DNA of 64,000 nucleotides from Flavihumibacter soli (GTDB taxonomy: Bacteria > Bacteroidota > Bacteroidia > Sphingobacteriales > Sphingobacteriaceae), in contig NZ_JAAFZB010000095.1 in assembly GCF_010692725.1 (NCBI RefSeq), positions 682,001 through 746,000 on the forward strand, given 5' to 3'. A model generated the notes under the pieces. It was not told where the DNA came from. It ran no database searches and worked only from the letters and a program-made list of their open reading frames with translations. A program made the position numbers and the translations under genes. This document shows, one piece after another, positions 26,663-34,785 of the stretch. The first letter of the stretch is position 1. Each line of letters starts with the position of its first letter.

Positions 26663-26802
26663 AGCACCCTCGTAATCCGGGTAATAGAAAAGGAATTGTA
26701 TAGCAGGTAGTGACGTTGATAAAGCGAGATTTAATGCTTCTGCTTTGCTTATATTTAAAGTAAGACAAAGTTTTATTTTTCAACCTCTATTAACCCAATA
26801 TT

Positions 26803-27219
26803 ATGTCAGCAGAAGAAAACAAGAAACTCGTTGAGCGATTGTTCAGCGAAGTTATCAGCGGGAAATCCCCGGACGCATTAGACCAGTTGATTTCACCCAA
26901 GTTTGCTCATCATGGTGTTCCTGGTGAGAAACCCGGCGTGGCAGGTTTTAAGGAAACGATAAAGGCTTTCCAGACGGCCTTCCCGGATCTTGAAGTGCAT
27001 GCGCAGCAAATAGTCGCGGAAGGAAACGAAGTTGCTACCCGCGGCTACCTGACAGGTACAAGCAAAGGCTCGTTTATGGGTATGCCGGCCACGGGTAAGC
27101 AAGTGCGGATTGATTACATCGATTGGTGGCGGTTTGAAGACGGAAAAGCTATTGAGAATTGGGTGCAGATGGACACCCCCGGGATGATGGCGCAACTTGG
27201 AGGGACACAGGCTGGTTAA
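26803..27219 (+). CDS. SnoaL-like / ester cyclase family protein
   Basis: 138 residues with the NTF2-like cone fold of SnoaL-type proteins: NKKLVERLFSEVIS at the start, FAHHGVPGEKPGVAGF, FPDLEVHAQQIVAEGNEVATR, and IDWWRFEDGKAIENWVQMD near the end. These carry the His and Asp residues typical of polyketide-cyclase relatives. Stand-alone gene with no pathway partner; cytoplasmic. The exact reaction cannot be named. Confidence 0.85.
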   Translation: MSAEENKKLVERLFSEVISGKSPDALDQLISPKFAHHGVPGEKPGVAGFKETIKAFQTAFPDLEVHAQQIVAEGNEVATRGYLTGTSKGSFMGMPATGKQVRIDYIDWWRFEDGKAIENWVQMDTPGMMAQLGGTQAG

Positions 27220-27255
27220 TTTTCAATCGCCTGATTTTAGCCCTTGTTTATAGCT

Positions 27256-27274
27256 AGGGATGACGTCCCTTTTC
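27256..27274 (+). terminator. Probable terminator
   Basis: AGGGA-TGACG-TCCCT followed by TTTTC, 36 bp after the SnoaL gene stop. Short stem. Confidence 0.45.
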
Positions 27275-27308
27275 AGTAGAATTTAACGAATATATATATG
27301 CTGAGGCT

Positions 27309-27426
27309 GTACTACCGGAATTACTACCGGTAGTACTCCACTTTTCGGGATGTAGCAAAGCCAGGTATCGCGCCTGCATGAAGTACATCGCTTCGCGATT
27401 CTACAATCACCTTGCGGCGATTGTAG
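27309..27426. repeat. Hairpin-rich noncoding element
   Basis: Three stems in a row: GTACTACCGG/CCGGTAGTAC (27309-27336), ATCGC-TTC-GCGAT (27387-27399) and CTACAATC/GATTGTAG (27401-27426). The tRNA-Pro-like fragment lies between the first and second. Resembles the hairpin pair at 22648-22714 in style. Confidence 0.55.
27346..27383 (+). pseudogene. tRNA-Pro 5'-half fragment
   Basis: CGGGATGTAGC, then AGCCAGGTATCGCGCC and GCATG, match the first ~37 bases of the tRNA-Pro at 28225 with only three or so differences. The match stops inside the anticodon arm: no 3' half of the anticodon stem, T arm or acceptor stem follows. It is a partial copy, not a working tRNA. Confidence 0.75.
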
Positions 27427-27462
27427 ATTAATAAACATTTTCGTTCAATTTCCCTTTTATGG

Positions 27463-27954
27463 TCAGTTCTTTTTAGATACCGCCTGAAATTGCCCATAGG
27501 TGGGAATTTGTTGCATAATGTGAGCTCTAATTTGGGTCAACAGGTAAACTTCGGCCTGGTAAAATTCAAAAGCAATCACCGCATTAGTAGCCGCTTTTAT
27601 TTTGTTATAGTATTCTTCCAGGCTCTTTTCCTGCCCGTACCGATTCGCAAAATACTTTGTCGCCAGAGAGTCGGCAATCGCAGGTGTCATATTCCCGTAT
27701 GACTGTGCCGTTTTTTCATATAATTTCATTCTCGCCTTTGCTGTAACAAGATTTTTTTGCTGGTAGTCATTATAAAGCTTCCAGAATGCGACGGAGTCCT
27801 TTCCACTTACCGGCACTAATTTGGCTATCGCTTCTTTTTTCTGCACACCCAATAAATTGACAATGGCCTCTGCCTCGGCATCAGAAGTCTGGGCAAAAGA
27901 AGTAGATGTAGTGCCCATGCAAAGCAAGACCACCAGGAGATTTTTAATTTTCAT
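27463..27954 (-). CDS. Exported hypothetical helical protein
   Basis: 163 residues with a signal peptide (MKIKNLLVVLLCMGTTSTSF, cleavage near FAQ). The mature part is mostly helical and charged (KLYNDYQQKNLVTAKARMKLYEKT; LEEYYNKIKAATNAVIAFEFYQAEVYLL), similar in feel to small periplasmic helical adaptors. I do not recognise a named family. It lies between the partial and the complete tRNA-Pro sequences. Confidence 0.7.
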   Translation of the reverse strand: MKIKNLLVVLLCMGTTSTSFAQTSDAEAEAIVNLLGVQKKEAIAKLVPVSGKDSVAFWKLYNDYQQKNLVTAKARMKLYEKTAQSYGNMTPAIADSLATKYFANRYGQEKSLEEYYNKIKAATNAVIAFEFYQAEVYLLTQIRAHIMQQIPTYGQFQAVSKKN

Positions 27955-28224
27955 GATATTTGTTTTAGATGATATATAAAAATCATAGCCAATTAACAGT
28001 TATTATACAATCTCCCCCCTCAATAAGTTTTTGCACATCTTCCTGTATCAAAATGTATTAACCAGTAGATTTAGATCCGTGGATTATTGCCAGGAATTGC
28101 AAAAACAATTGTAGTACAAGCCAGCCGCTAACATCATGTAACAATTCCTCCAAAATTATATATTTGTAGTACTAAGTGCTTTGAAGATGTAGTAGACATC
28201 GATTAAAGCCCTAATGGAACCTTT

Positions 28225-28298
28225 CGGGATGTAGCGTAGCCAGGTATCGCGCCAGCATGGGGTGCTGGAGGTCGTGGGTTCGAATCCCGCCATCCCGA
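28225..28298 (+). tRNA. tRNA-Pro (anticodon GGG)
   Basis: Complete cloverleaf: acceptor CGGGATG/CATCCCG, D arm from GCGTAGCCAGGTATCGC, anticodon stem CCAGC/GCTGG with loop ATGGGGT (anticodon GGG), T arm GTGGG-TTCGAAT-CCCGC, discriminator A. The C1-G72 pair is typical of bacterial tRNA-Pro. CCA is not encoded. A TATATTTG promoter element lies at 28159-28166. 28299-28498 holds no gene. Confidence 0.95.
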
Positions 28299-28498
28299 CT
28301 AAAGAACAAGGAAATAAATCTATAGTTGAAGGTTTTAATAACCGGAGGTTGTGGGTTTTGTCGCCTCCATGCAGCAATGTTTACTCCTTTGCTTATTCTG
28401 CCAGGCATTTGCTATATTACTACAAAATAGCACTTATAGTTGAAGGCTCAACCTTTAGCCACAATTTTAGAAACACAACTTAGCGGTCCGTTCTTCTT

Positions 28499-29023
28499 TC
28501 AGCCGTTATGTGTCAATTTATATATCGTGAAGTTCTCGTCAGCAGCACTATCCCTCTTAAAATTTAATTTCTCCAAAAGCCTTGTCGACCTTTGGTTTTC
28601 TGAGTGAGTATAAGCTTCTATTGAATGTAGTCCGACATGTTGAAATCCGAAAAGAATTACTTTTGAAGTTGCTTCTTGCATTATTCCTTTTCCCTGAAAC
28701 TGGGGTAATAATTCATATCCGATTTCTGCCTTCGAATGGTCGTCGGAAAAGTTAAATAAGCAGATCGTTCCAATTAGTTTGTCCGTATCGGTCAATGTAA
28801 TTGCCCAATAAATTGAATCGTTCCTCTGGATGTTTTCATTAATAGTCCTGATGAAATTCTTCGCGTCATCAATCGATCTGCTTGGCTTCCTGCCAAGATA
28901 TTTGTTTACGGTGTCGTTCGACCGCAAAGCGAATATTTCTTTATCATCAGTGTTTCTGAGTTGCTTCAATGTCAGCCTTCCTGTTCTTAAAACCGGAAAC
29001 GGTGTAAAATTTTTGCCAGTCAT
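28499..29023 (-). CDS. GNAT family N-acetyltransferase (RimJ/RimL type)
   Basis: 174 residues. FPVLRTGRLTLKQLRNTDDKEIFALR is the usual opening; YWAITLTDTDKLIGTICLFN and AEIGYELLPQFQGKGIMQEA carry the strand 4 / acetyl-CoA loop; HSENQRSTRLLEKLNF closes the fold. Stand-alone gene in an AT-rich neighbourhood. Substrate not predictable. Confidence 0.88.
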   Translation of the reverse strand: MTGKNFTPFPVLRTGRLTLKQLRNTDDKEIFALRSNDTVNKYLGRKPSRSIDDAKNFIRTINENIQRNDSIYWAITLTDTDKLIGTICLFNFSDDHSKAEIGYELLPQFQGKGIMQEATSKVILFGFQHVGLHSIEAYTHSENQRSTRLLEKLNFKRDSAADENFTIYKLTHNG

Positions 29024-29149
29024 TTGTTGTCTAAATAAATTACGCCCTCGTTCTCCATTAACTCACCCAACGACGCATTTGAAGTGCTTCAGAAGCATTG
29101 GAACAACGAAATCATTGAGTTAGAAGTTATTGTTCTAAGTAAGTAAATA

Positions 29150-29611
29150 TTACAATTTGATAAGTAGTTCTTTGTACCCTGATGTGGGGTCAAATATTCT
29201 GTCAAACTGGTATTCAGTAAGAATACCGATAACAATCTCTGCAGTCGTATAAACAACCGTGCCTTCTTTTAAATGGCCTCCTGTTGTTTGTCCTTTCTCA
29301 TCGCTGACCGAAATATGCAAATGCGAACCTGCTTCAGAAAGAGTCCCGGTGAGTGAGACGATCTCAAATTTACCTTTTAAAACATCAGCGTCTTTCTTGT
29401 CAGCATAACGGATCGTTGCTTGTTGCAGGCTTCCGCAGCAGGTAATCATGCATGCAGCTTTGATATAATGCTCTTTTACGAATCTATCGAGCATAACCTT
29501 TAGATCTTCACCCGGCCTTAACCGCATTGCAATCGCCATCATTTTGGAAGATACTTTAGTGGAATTTGTTTGGGCAGTCATCGTATTGATACGAATGTTT
29601 AATCGGGACAA
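29150..29611 (-). CDS. PPC/DUF296 domain protein
   Basis: About 143-153 residues; the start is either the ATG at 29611 or 29581. Single PPC (DUF296) domain: MAIAMRLRPGEDLKVML, AACMITCCGSLQQATIRYA, FEIVSLTGTLSEAGSHLHISVSD, GGHLKEGTVVYTTAEIVIG. The SH-x-H-x-S and GGH histidines form the conserved metal-like site seen in bacterial members. The plant relatives are AT-hook proteins; here there is no AT hook. Function unknown. Confidence 0.85.
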   Translation of the reverse strand: MSRLNIRINTMTAQTNSTKVSSKMMAIAMRLRPGEDLKVMLDRFVKEHYIKAACMITCCGSLQQATIRYADKKDADVLKGKFEIVSLTGTLSEAGSHLHISVSDEKGQTTGGHLKEGTVVYTTAEIVIGILTEYQFDRIFDPTSGYKELLIKL

Positions 29612-29706
29612 ATAATCGGGTTTGCGATGGCCGTCGATGTAGCTGCATGCTTCTCATAGCCTCATGTTGTCTCATTTTGCTTATAGCTTTTTTCGAGATT
29701 AAAAGA

Positions 29707-30459
29707 CTATGTTAATGGTAATGAAGTAAACCATTTCGCGAATGATTGCAGTCCTATATGAATTCGAAATATTCCTATTAAATAAGTAATGAAATATAAG
29801 CTAAGTATAAACGGAAATACCCATCTTCCCCTGTTCTGCTTTCTCTCTCTTATTATTAGTCCAGTAATCAATAAAAAAATAATTGAAGATGAAAATATGG
29901 TTGCGAAATAGAAAAAATAAGGAGAGGTCGCAAAACTTTTAATCACACCAAATAGATTAAGGACTAGTCTTGTCAATGCCGGTTCAAGAATTAGAATACC
30001 TGTTGCAATCATTGCCCTTGCATGAATATTAATATTATGCCGATATCTTATTGCGATGACATAAGCTATTAAAAACATTATAAACGGTCTGAATTGATTG
30101 AATAATGTAATGTCTAAATCTGGCTCATCAATAGGGGCGTGTCTTTGATGAACTATGAGGATGATTGAGACAAGCATCATCGGGAATAAAAAATAAGATA
30201 ACCTACCGTTAAATCTGTGAAGGCCAAATTTCTTTTTTCGGATTAATATGGGCTGAATGATAAGCATGCAAACCCAGAGTATCATCATAGCTGCATGGAA
30301 ATGAAAATAAAATGAAAAGTCTGCTGTTCCATTAAAAAACTTTGCAAAATAGGAAGGCCAGAAACCTAATATGACGAATACTAAAAGCCCAATGAAGTAA
30401 TAACCTGAAATGTCAAAGCGCAACTTATCAATGCTCTTTTTTATGTCTGTCGTTTTCAT
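29707..30459 (-). CDS. Polytopic membrane protein, seven helices
   Basis: 250 residues with about seven hydrophobic spans. Helix two carries FHFHAAMMILWVCMLIIQP and a later one NINIHARAMIATGILIL; the paired histidines on successive helices recall cytochrome b561/DUF2306-like membrane proteins. LIRKKKFGLHRFNGRLSYFLFP is a conserved loop. Codon use is markedly AT-rich, in line with the surrounding accessory stretch. Function not assigned. Confidence 0.7.
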   Translation of the reverse strand: MKTTDIKKSIDKLRFDISGYYFIGLLVFVILGFWPSYFAKFFNGTADFSFYFHFHAAMMILWVCMLIIQPILIRKKKFGLHRFNGRLSYFLFPMMLVSIILIVHQRHAPIDEPDLDITLFNQFRPFIMFLIAYVIAIRYRHNINIHARAMIATGILILEPALTRLVLNLFGVIKSFATSPYFFYFATIFSSSIIFLLITGLIIRERKQNRGRWVFPFILSLYFITYLIGIFRIHIGLQSFAKWFTSLPLT

Positions 30460-30878
30460 TTGGTTGTAAGCCGAATAAAAGTTTGAAAATTCTTTTTCCA
30501 GATAGAGAGCTCACATGGCGGAGTTACTTAGTGATATAGATAATCGGTGTGTCTAAATGCCTATAGCCAGGGGCAATTGAACGGATATATGCACTTGGAA
30601 TCCTGTTTATACTTTTAAGGTATAAATATATCTTAAAATTTCATTTGTTCTGATGAAGTTTCGACTATATAAACACATTCCCAACCTCGCCTTACACTCC
30701 TCTGGAGGCTCAAGAGGTAAGTCAAGTCTTGGTTATTTGTTTAATGTTTAGGATGCTGAAGTGCTATTTTTGAAAGGCTATTGTTCTTTTGAACGTTCAG
30801 TTCCGGATGGGGTTTCTTGTGTTTACCCGATAATGTTGACCGTTAACCTTTAAACCAAATAGCTACCCGGGAATGGCA
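30460..30878. other. Intergenic region, no supported gene
   Basis: AT-rich. A CCTCT...AGAGG stem inside CTTA...TAAG (about 30690-30720) is the only structure noted. A 32-codon frame at 30653-30751 is discussed under rejected items. Confidence 0.5.
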
Positions 30879-32828
30879 TCAAAAGTAGCCGAAGTTTGTG
30901 TAAAACACCGCCCCATTCGAGATACTTTTAATATAAGTCATATGCTCAGGACTGAGGTTGGGCACACCATAAAGATTGAAGACAACTCCCTTTTTCATCC
31001 TCGATATATCCGCCGGGATATCGCCTACGTAATTGCCGTTTAGAATCACACTGGAAATGCTTTTCAAAGGAATAATAGATTTCGGAAATGCTTTGAGTTG
31101 AGTATAAGCTAGATTTAATTTTACCAGGCCATCCAGTTCACCAAAAGATTCTGGCAGGTATTCAAGTTTGCTGTTGCTGAGGCTAATTTCTCCGAGCTTC
31201 TTTAGCTTTCCGAAGGTCGCGGGCAATGTCTTCAAGTTAGAACTTTCCGCGTTCAGATACACCAGCGACGAAAGGTCTCCAAAACTCTCCGGGAGCGATT
31301 CTGTTTTTCCTCCAAGATATAGATAGGCAAGTCTGCTCAGCTTGCCAAAACTATTTGGGAGCTTTGTAAAAGTTCCATGAAGTGTTAAGTCCTCAAGGCT
31401 GGAAAGATTCCCAAAGTCCTCTGGAATAGATCGTAAGTTAGTGCCAAGTTTGAGTATACGTAATGCGGTTAATTCTGAAAAAGAAGCTGGCAGTTCATAC
31501 AGCGTGCTTGCCGTAATATCCAATGTTTGCAATTGCTTTAAATCTCCAATTCTTGCAGGCAACGTAATTACGCGAGTCGCTGAGGGTATAAAATTAATGC
31601 GGACATATGTCAGGGATCTGCTTTCGGCGAAACGTTGAGGGATGACGGCGTTTCGACTCACCAGATTTATATGTTGCAAGTTTTTAAGATCCCCTATGTT
31701 TTCGGGAATTTCTGTGATATACGTGTTTAAATATCTCAGGTTAGTCAATTGGCCCAAAGTACCGTTAAAATTGATACTCCCAATACCTGTGACTGAAAAC
31801 GATTCAAGCGCTTTCAGTTTGCCGAAAGATGCGGGCAGTATAACTTCGCGGCTAACATCAGTGCTATACAATGGAGTTAACAGCAGAGTCCTAAGTTTAT
31901 TGAGATTGCCGAAATTATCAGGAAAAACAAGATCACTTCCAATCCGATCCATACTAAGATCTTCTAAATCGGTGTAATGATCACCAAACAGGTCTGGAAT
32001 TTGGTCCAGGCTTGATCCGCCTAAGATTAATTTTCGCAATTTTTTAAATGCTCGTAATGCGGGATATCGCTGTTGGTCTTTTAGTCTCCAGGCGATGCCC
32101 GAGCCCTGCAGATTTAACTCCAGAATATTGCCAAGCTTATCCTCTACTATTCTGGTGTCGCCCCTGCTCATTTGAAGCTCATATAGGGCGTCATCCTGTG
32201 TATAGTCCCCGGTTTTAATCAGCCTCTGAAATTTATATTCCCGGCCTGCATAAGTGTAAGTATATGTCGCTGTATAGGGGGTGTTGGCATATCCATGCAG
32301 CTCGATGCTTGGTTTATTTTCAGGTGCTTCAGCGTACCCGTCAAAGAATTTTGTAGTTATATAACCGTAAGCCTGGTCAACAGACCACCTGCCTTTGTAC
32401 TTCGAATCGACGGATAGCCTGAGGATGGTTTGATATATCGCCGGCGTCGTGTCTTTAATTTCAATATTTAGTGGTGCGATCTTCACGGTCGTCTTCACCA
32501 CGCTCGCCTTCCCCGCTGCGTCCCAACGAGTCCACTCCAACGTATATTCCTGGCCGGGAAGTCCTTTAAATCTGGTAAAGGGGTTGTTCCTATTCTCAAT
32601 GTAGACATAGTTATCGACCACCGTACCTTGCAAAATTTTCCATTCGCCGCGCTCTCCATTTTGCAAGGCCCTGGCATTCAAATTCACAGTAAATTCATCT
32701 GCTGAGGGTTCTGCTTCCTGTACATTTGGCTCATATTTATCTTGCAGGACACTAACAAATTCTTCTTTAGTACAAGCACTTATACCGAGGAGAATTGAAA
32801 AAAATACTAATCTTATGTAATTATACAT
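30879..32828 (-). CDS. Leucine-rich repeat lipoprotein
   Basis: 649 residues; signal with lipobox ISAC (Cys19). Residues about 40-220 hold two beta-sandwich-like segments, the first with GLPGQEYTLEWTRWDAAGK. From about 245 to 620 run some fifteen ~23-residue leucine-rich repeats of the plant/PIR type (LPESFGDLSSLVYLNAESSN, LPATFGKLKKLGEISLSNSK). Such surface LRR proteins bind proteins or glycans. It is the last gene of a four-lipoprotein operon, 12 bp after the preceding gene. Confidence 0.85.
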   Translation of the reverse strand: MYNYIRLVFFSILLGISACTKEEFVSVLQDKYEPNVQEAEPSADEFTVNLNARALQNGERGEWKILQGTVVDNYVYIENRNNPFTRFKGLPGQEYTLEWTRWDAAGKASVVKTTVKIAPLNIEIKDTTPAIYQTILRLSVDSKYKGRWSVDQAYGYITTKFFDGYAEAPENKPSIELHGYANTPYTATYTYTYAGREYKFQRLIKTGDYTQDDALYELQMSRGDTRIVEDKLGNILELNLQGSGIAWRLKDQQRYPALRAFKKLRKLILGGSSLDQIPDLFGDHYTDLEDLSMDRIGSDLVFPDNFGNLNKLRTLLLTPLYSTDVSREVILPASFGKLKALESFSVTGIGSINFNGTLGQLTNLRYLNTYITEIPENIGDLKNLQHINLVSRNAVIPQRFAESRSLTYVRINFIPSATRVITLPARIGDLKQLQTLDITASTLYELPASFSELTALRILKLGTNLRSIPEDFGNLSSLEDLTLHGTFTKLPNSFGKLSRLAYLYLGGKTESLPESFGDLSSLVYLNAESSNLKTLPATFGKLKKLGEISLSNSKLEYLPESFGELDGLVKLNLAYTQLKAFPKSIIPLKSISSVILNGNYVGDIPADISRMKKGVVFNLYGVPNLSPEHMTYIKSISNGAVFYTNFGYF

Positions 32829-32840
32829 TGATGAATGATT

Positions 32841-33215
32841 CTATCGATTTGACCTGAATGAAAACACGTCGGAATAAATTTCTTTGGAGGATTTAGCTTC
32901 CTTCACATAGATCTGGTAAAAGAAATCCTTGTCAGCATGTGCGGAGTCTAAAAAAATACCAAATCGATCGTTGCTTACCGGGTAGGCCCTGTGATAAATT
33001 AATCCGGTACCTTGATAGAACGAAGCCTTATCGGCGCCTATTCTCACACCTATCTCTTCATAAGGAAATGGCTGTAAAGTAAAAAGAAGCGCGAACACAT
33101 CTTCCTGATGTTTCACTTCAATATCTAATTGTGCATATGCGTCAACGCGAACTTCTATGACCTCCTTTTTACAGGATATAAACCCTAGCATCAATAGTGC
33201 TAAGAACAAATTCAT
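32841..33215 (-). CDS. Small FN3-like lipoprotein
   Basis: 124 residues from the ATG at 33215 (MNLFLALLMLGFISCKKE), 7 bp after the previous stop. Lipobox FISC. The mature part is one beta-sandwich: LDIEVKHQEDVFALLF, FPYEEIGVRIGADKASFYQG, FFYQIYVKEAKSSKEIY, SDVFSFRS. The Y-x-E-x-GV pattern matches the N-terminal domain of the neighbour at 33223-34785 (GYTETGVMF), so it looks like a stand-alone copy of that domain. Confidence 0.7.
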   Translation of the reverse strand: MNLFLALLMLGFISCKKEVIEVRVDAYAQLDIEVKHQEDVFALLFTLQPFPYEEIGVRIGADKASFYQGTGLIYHRAYPVSNDRFGIFLDSAHADKDFFYQIYVKEAKSSKEIYSDVFSFRSNR

Positions 33216-33222
33216 TAAATCG

Positions 33223-34785
33223 CTATTTCCCCTTGTTAATCGAAATCTCATAAATCGTTGCTTCGTTAAAAAATAGATCGGCATTCAGATGAAGGGTGTT
33301 GTTATAGGTGAAGAGTCCTCCGAAATACATGTTAGAAATGCCATTTTTTAAATATACGGGGGATAATTGTCCACTTGATGGATCAAATATTAAGAAATCG
33401 TGTAAAGAAGCTGCGATAAGAATCTTCTTATCGTGTTCAACAGCAAATTTTGGGGAAAAGCTTAATGGACTATGAACAGATCCGCCCCGATAAATTTCTT
33501 CCGGTTCAAAACTTTGATCATTTACTCTGTATACACCAAATGTCGAGCTCATTTCAAATCCCTGGTCGTACACCGGAACAAGTCCCAAAAGATACAACTC
33601 GTTATTAATAGAAATATAGCGGTAACTTTCTATTGGTTTGTCAGGCTTGGTAACTTCTTTAAACTGTTTGGTCGTTTTGTTATAACGGTAGAGGTAATTG
33701 ACAGGTGGCCTGGGTGTGCTGATTCCGAAATTATCAGCTATTCCGAAGGCGAGGAATAATTCGTCTTTGTGAATAAACAAATGACTGCTGGTAATCGCCT
33801 GATTTCCTGACGAATATACAGTGTTCTTAAGCGGAAATACATTCCAGGTATTTTCTCCGGGCAAGAATGAGCCTGCCTGTGGATAAACGAGATCATCAGA
33901 GCTTGCTTCGGAGGCCGAAAAGAAAATTTGGTCTTCAAACTGAATTCCGGCATGACCTTTTATAGCGCCTGGCATACTGCCGTTTCCAACCACGCTTAAA
34001 CGTTCTTCCGAATCATCCCATGTAAGCACTTGCCCACCCGAAAAATAATATAAGTGATTATTGAATACTGCAGCATCATAACCCCGCAAATTGGTCGGTT
34101 TGTAAGTAAGCCAGTATTGCTCTCCGGCAATCCTGAAGGGAACAGATTGCAAAAGAATTTCCTGGCCATTGTAAAGCCCCTGGAAGGCATAGTTTGCATT
34201 GGCGGGGTTGACGGTGCCCTTAACTACCATCTTGTATTTGCCACCGTTGAGTAAAACAGGGTAGTCGAGTTTTAGTGGAATATTATTCAGTCGAATATCC
34301 AGCTTGGATAGATTCAAATTATTTAAATTATCGCCTACCAGATCGGCTGTAAAGTTCCCATTTTCGTCGAAGTTTATTAAAGTATCTGTGACTTGAAGCG
34401 CATATTTTGCCAGTGTTCCAGATAATGTTTTTACAGTATAGTCCCTGACGTCAAAATTTGGAATATCGTTCTGCTTGTAGAACACTTTGAAAACATATTC
34501 CGTGTTCGATTCTAAACCCTGAAGTGACAATTTCAGTGTTCCCTCTCCCCGCACTGCTCTGACCTGAGTTGTTTCCAGAGGGTTAGCTTTCTTAAAAAAC
34601 ATTACTCCGGTTTCGGTATAGCCCAAATGCGAGAGTTCGTATGTAATGTCTACTCTGCTTGCGGTAACGAATTTGACATAAAGATTCTGGACGTTGATAG
34701 TGGAGTTCTCTAATCCGGTATTTTTTTTGCATGCCAATAACGCACAAATAAGCCCCACAAAACCGAAGTACCTAAATCTTCCCAT
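33223..34785 (-). CDS. Lipoprotein with FN3-like domain and kelch-like propeller
   Basis: 520 residues; lipobox LLAC (Cys19). An FN3-like domain occupies about residues 30-125 (GYTETGVMFFKK, LQGLESNTEYVFKVFYKQND). A second IPT/TIG-like sandwich (about 130-220) follows, then kelch-type blades (GYDAAVFNNHLYYFSGGQV, GHAGIQFEDQIFFSA, YLYRYNKTTKQFKEV) to the end. Probably surface or periplasmic, binding an unknown ligand. Its start overlaps the previous stop by 14 bp, showing translational coupling. Confidence 0.8.
   Translation of the reverse strand: MGRFRYFGFVGLICALLACKKNTGLENSTINVQNLYVKFVTASRVDITYELSHLGYTETGVMFFKKANPLETTQVRAVRGEGTLKLSLQGLESNTEYVFKVFYKQNDIPNFDVRDYTVKTLSGTLAKYALQVTDTLINFDENGNFTADLVGDNLNNLNLSKLDIRLNNIPLKLDYPVLLNGGKYKMVVKGTVNPANANYAFQGLYNGQEILLQSVPFRIAGEQYWLTYKPTNLRGYDAAVFNNHLYYFSGGQVLTWDDSEERLSVVGNGSMPGAIKGHAGIQFEDQIFFSASEASSDDLVYPQAGSFLPGENTWNVFPLKNTVYSSGNQAITSSHLFIHKDELFLAFGIADNFGISTPRPPVNYLYRYNKTTKQFKEVTKPDKPIESYRYISINNELYLLGLVPVYDQGFEMSSTFGVYRVNDQSFEPEEIYRGGSVHSPLSFSPKFAVEHDKKILIAASLHDFLIFDPSSGQLSPVYLKNGISNMYFGGLFTYNNTLHLNADLFFNEATIYEISINKGK

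Noticed and set aside
27346-27420. A second working tRNA, read as tRNA-Phe because the loop spells ATGAAGT
   Set aside because: The anticodon stem cannot close (CCTGC against ACATC) and there is no T arm or acceptor 3' strand.
30653-30751. 32-codon frame with a Gly-Gly motif (LALHSSGGSRGKSS), possible leader peptide or bacteriocin precursor
   Set aside because: Too short, no peptidase-transporter or modification gene nearby, and no family match. Worth only a conservation check.
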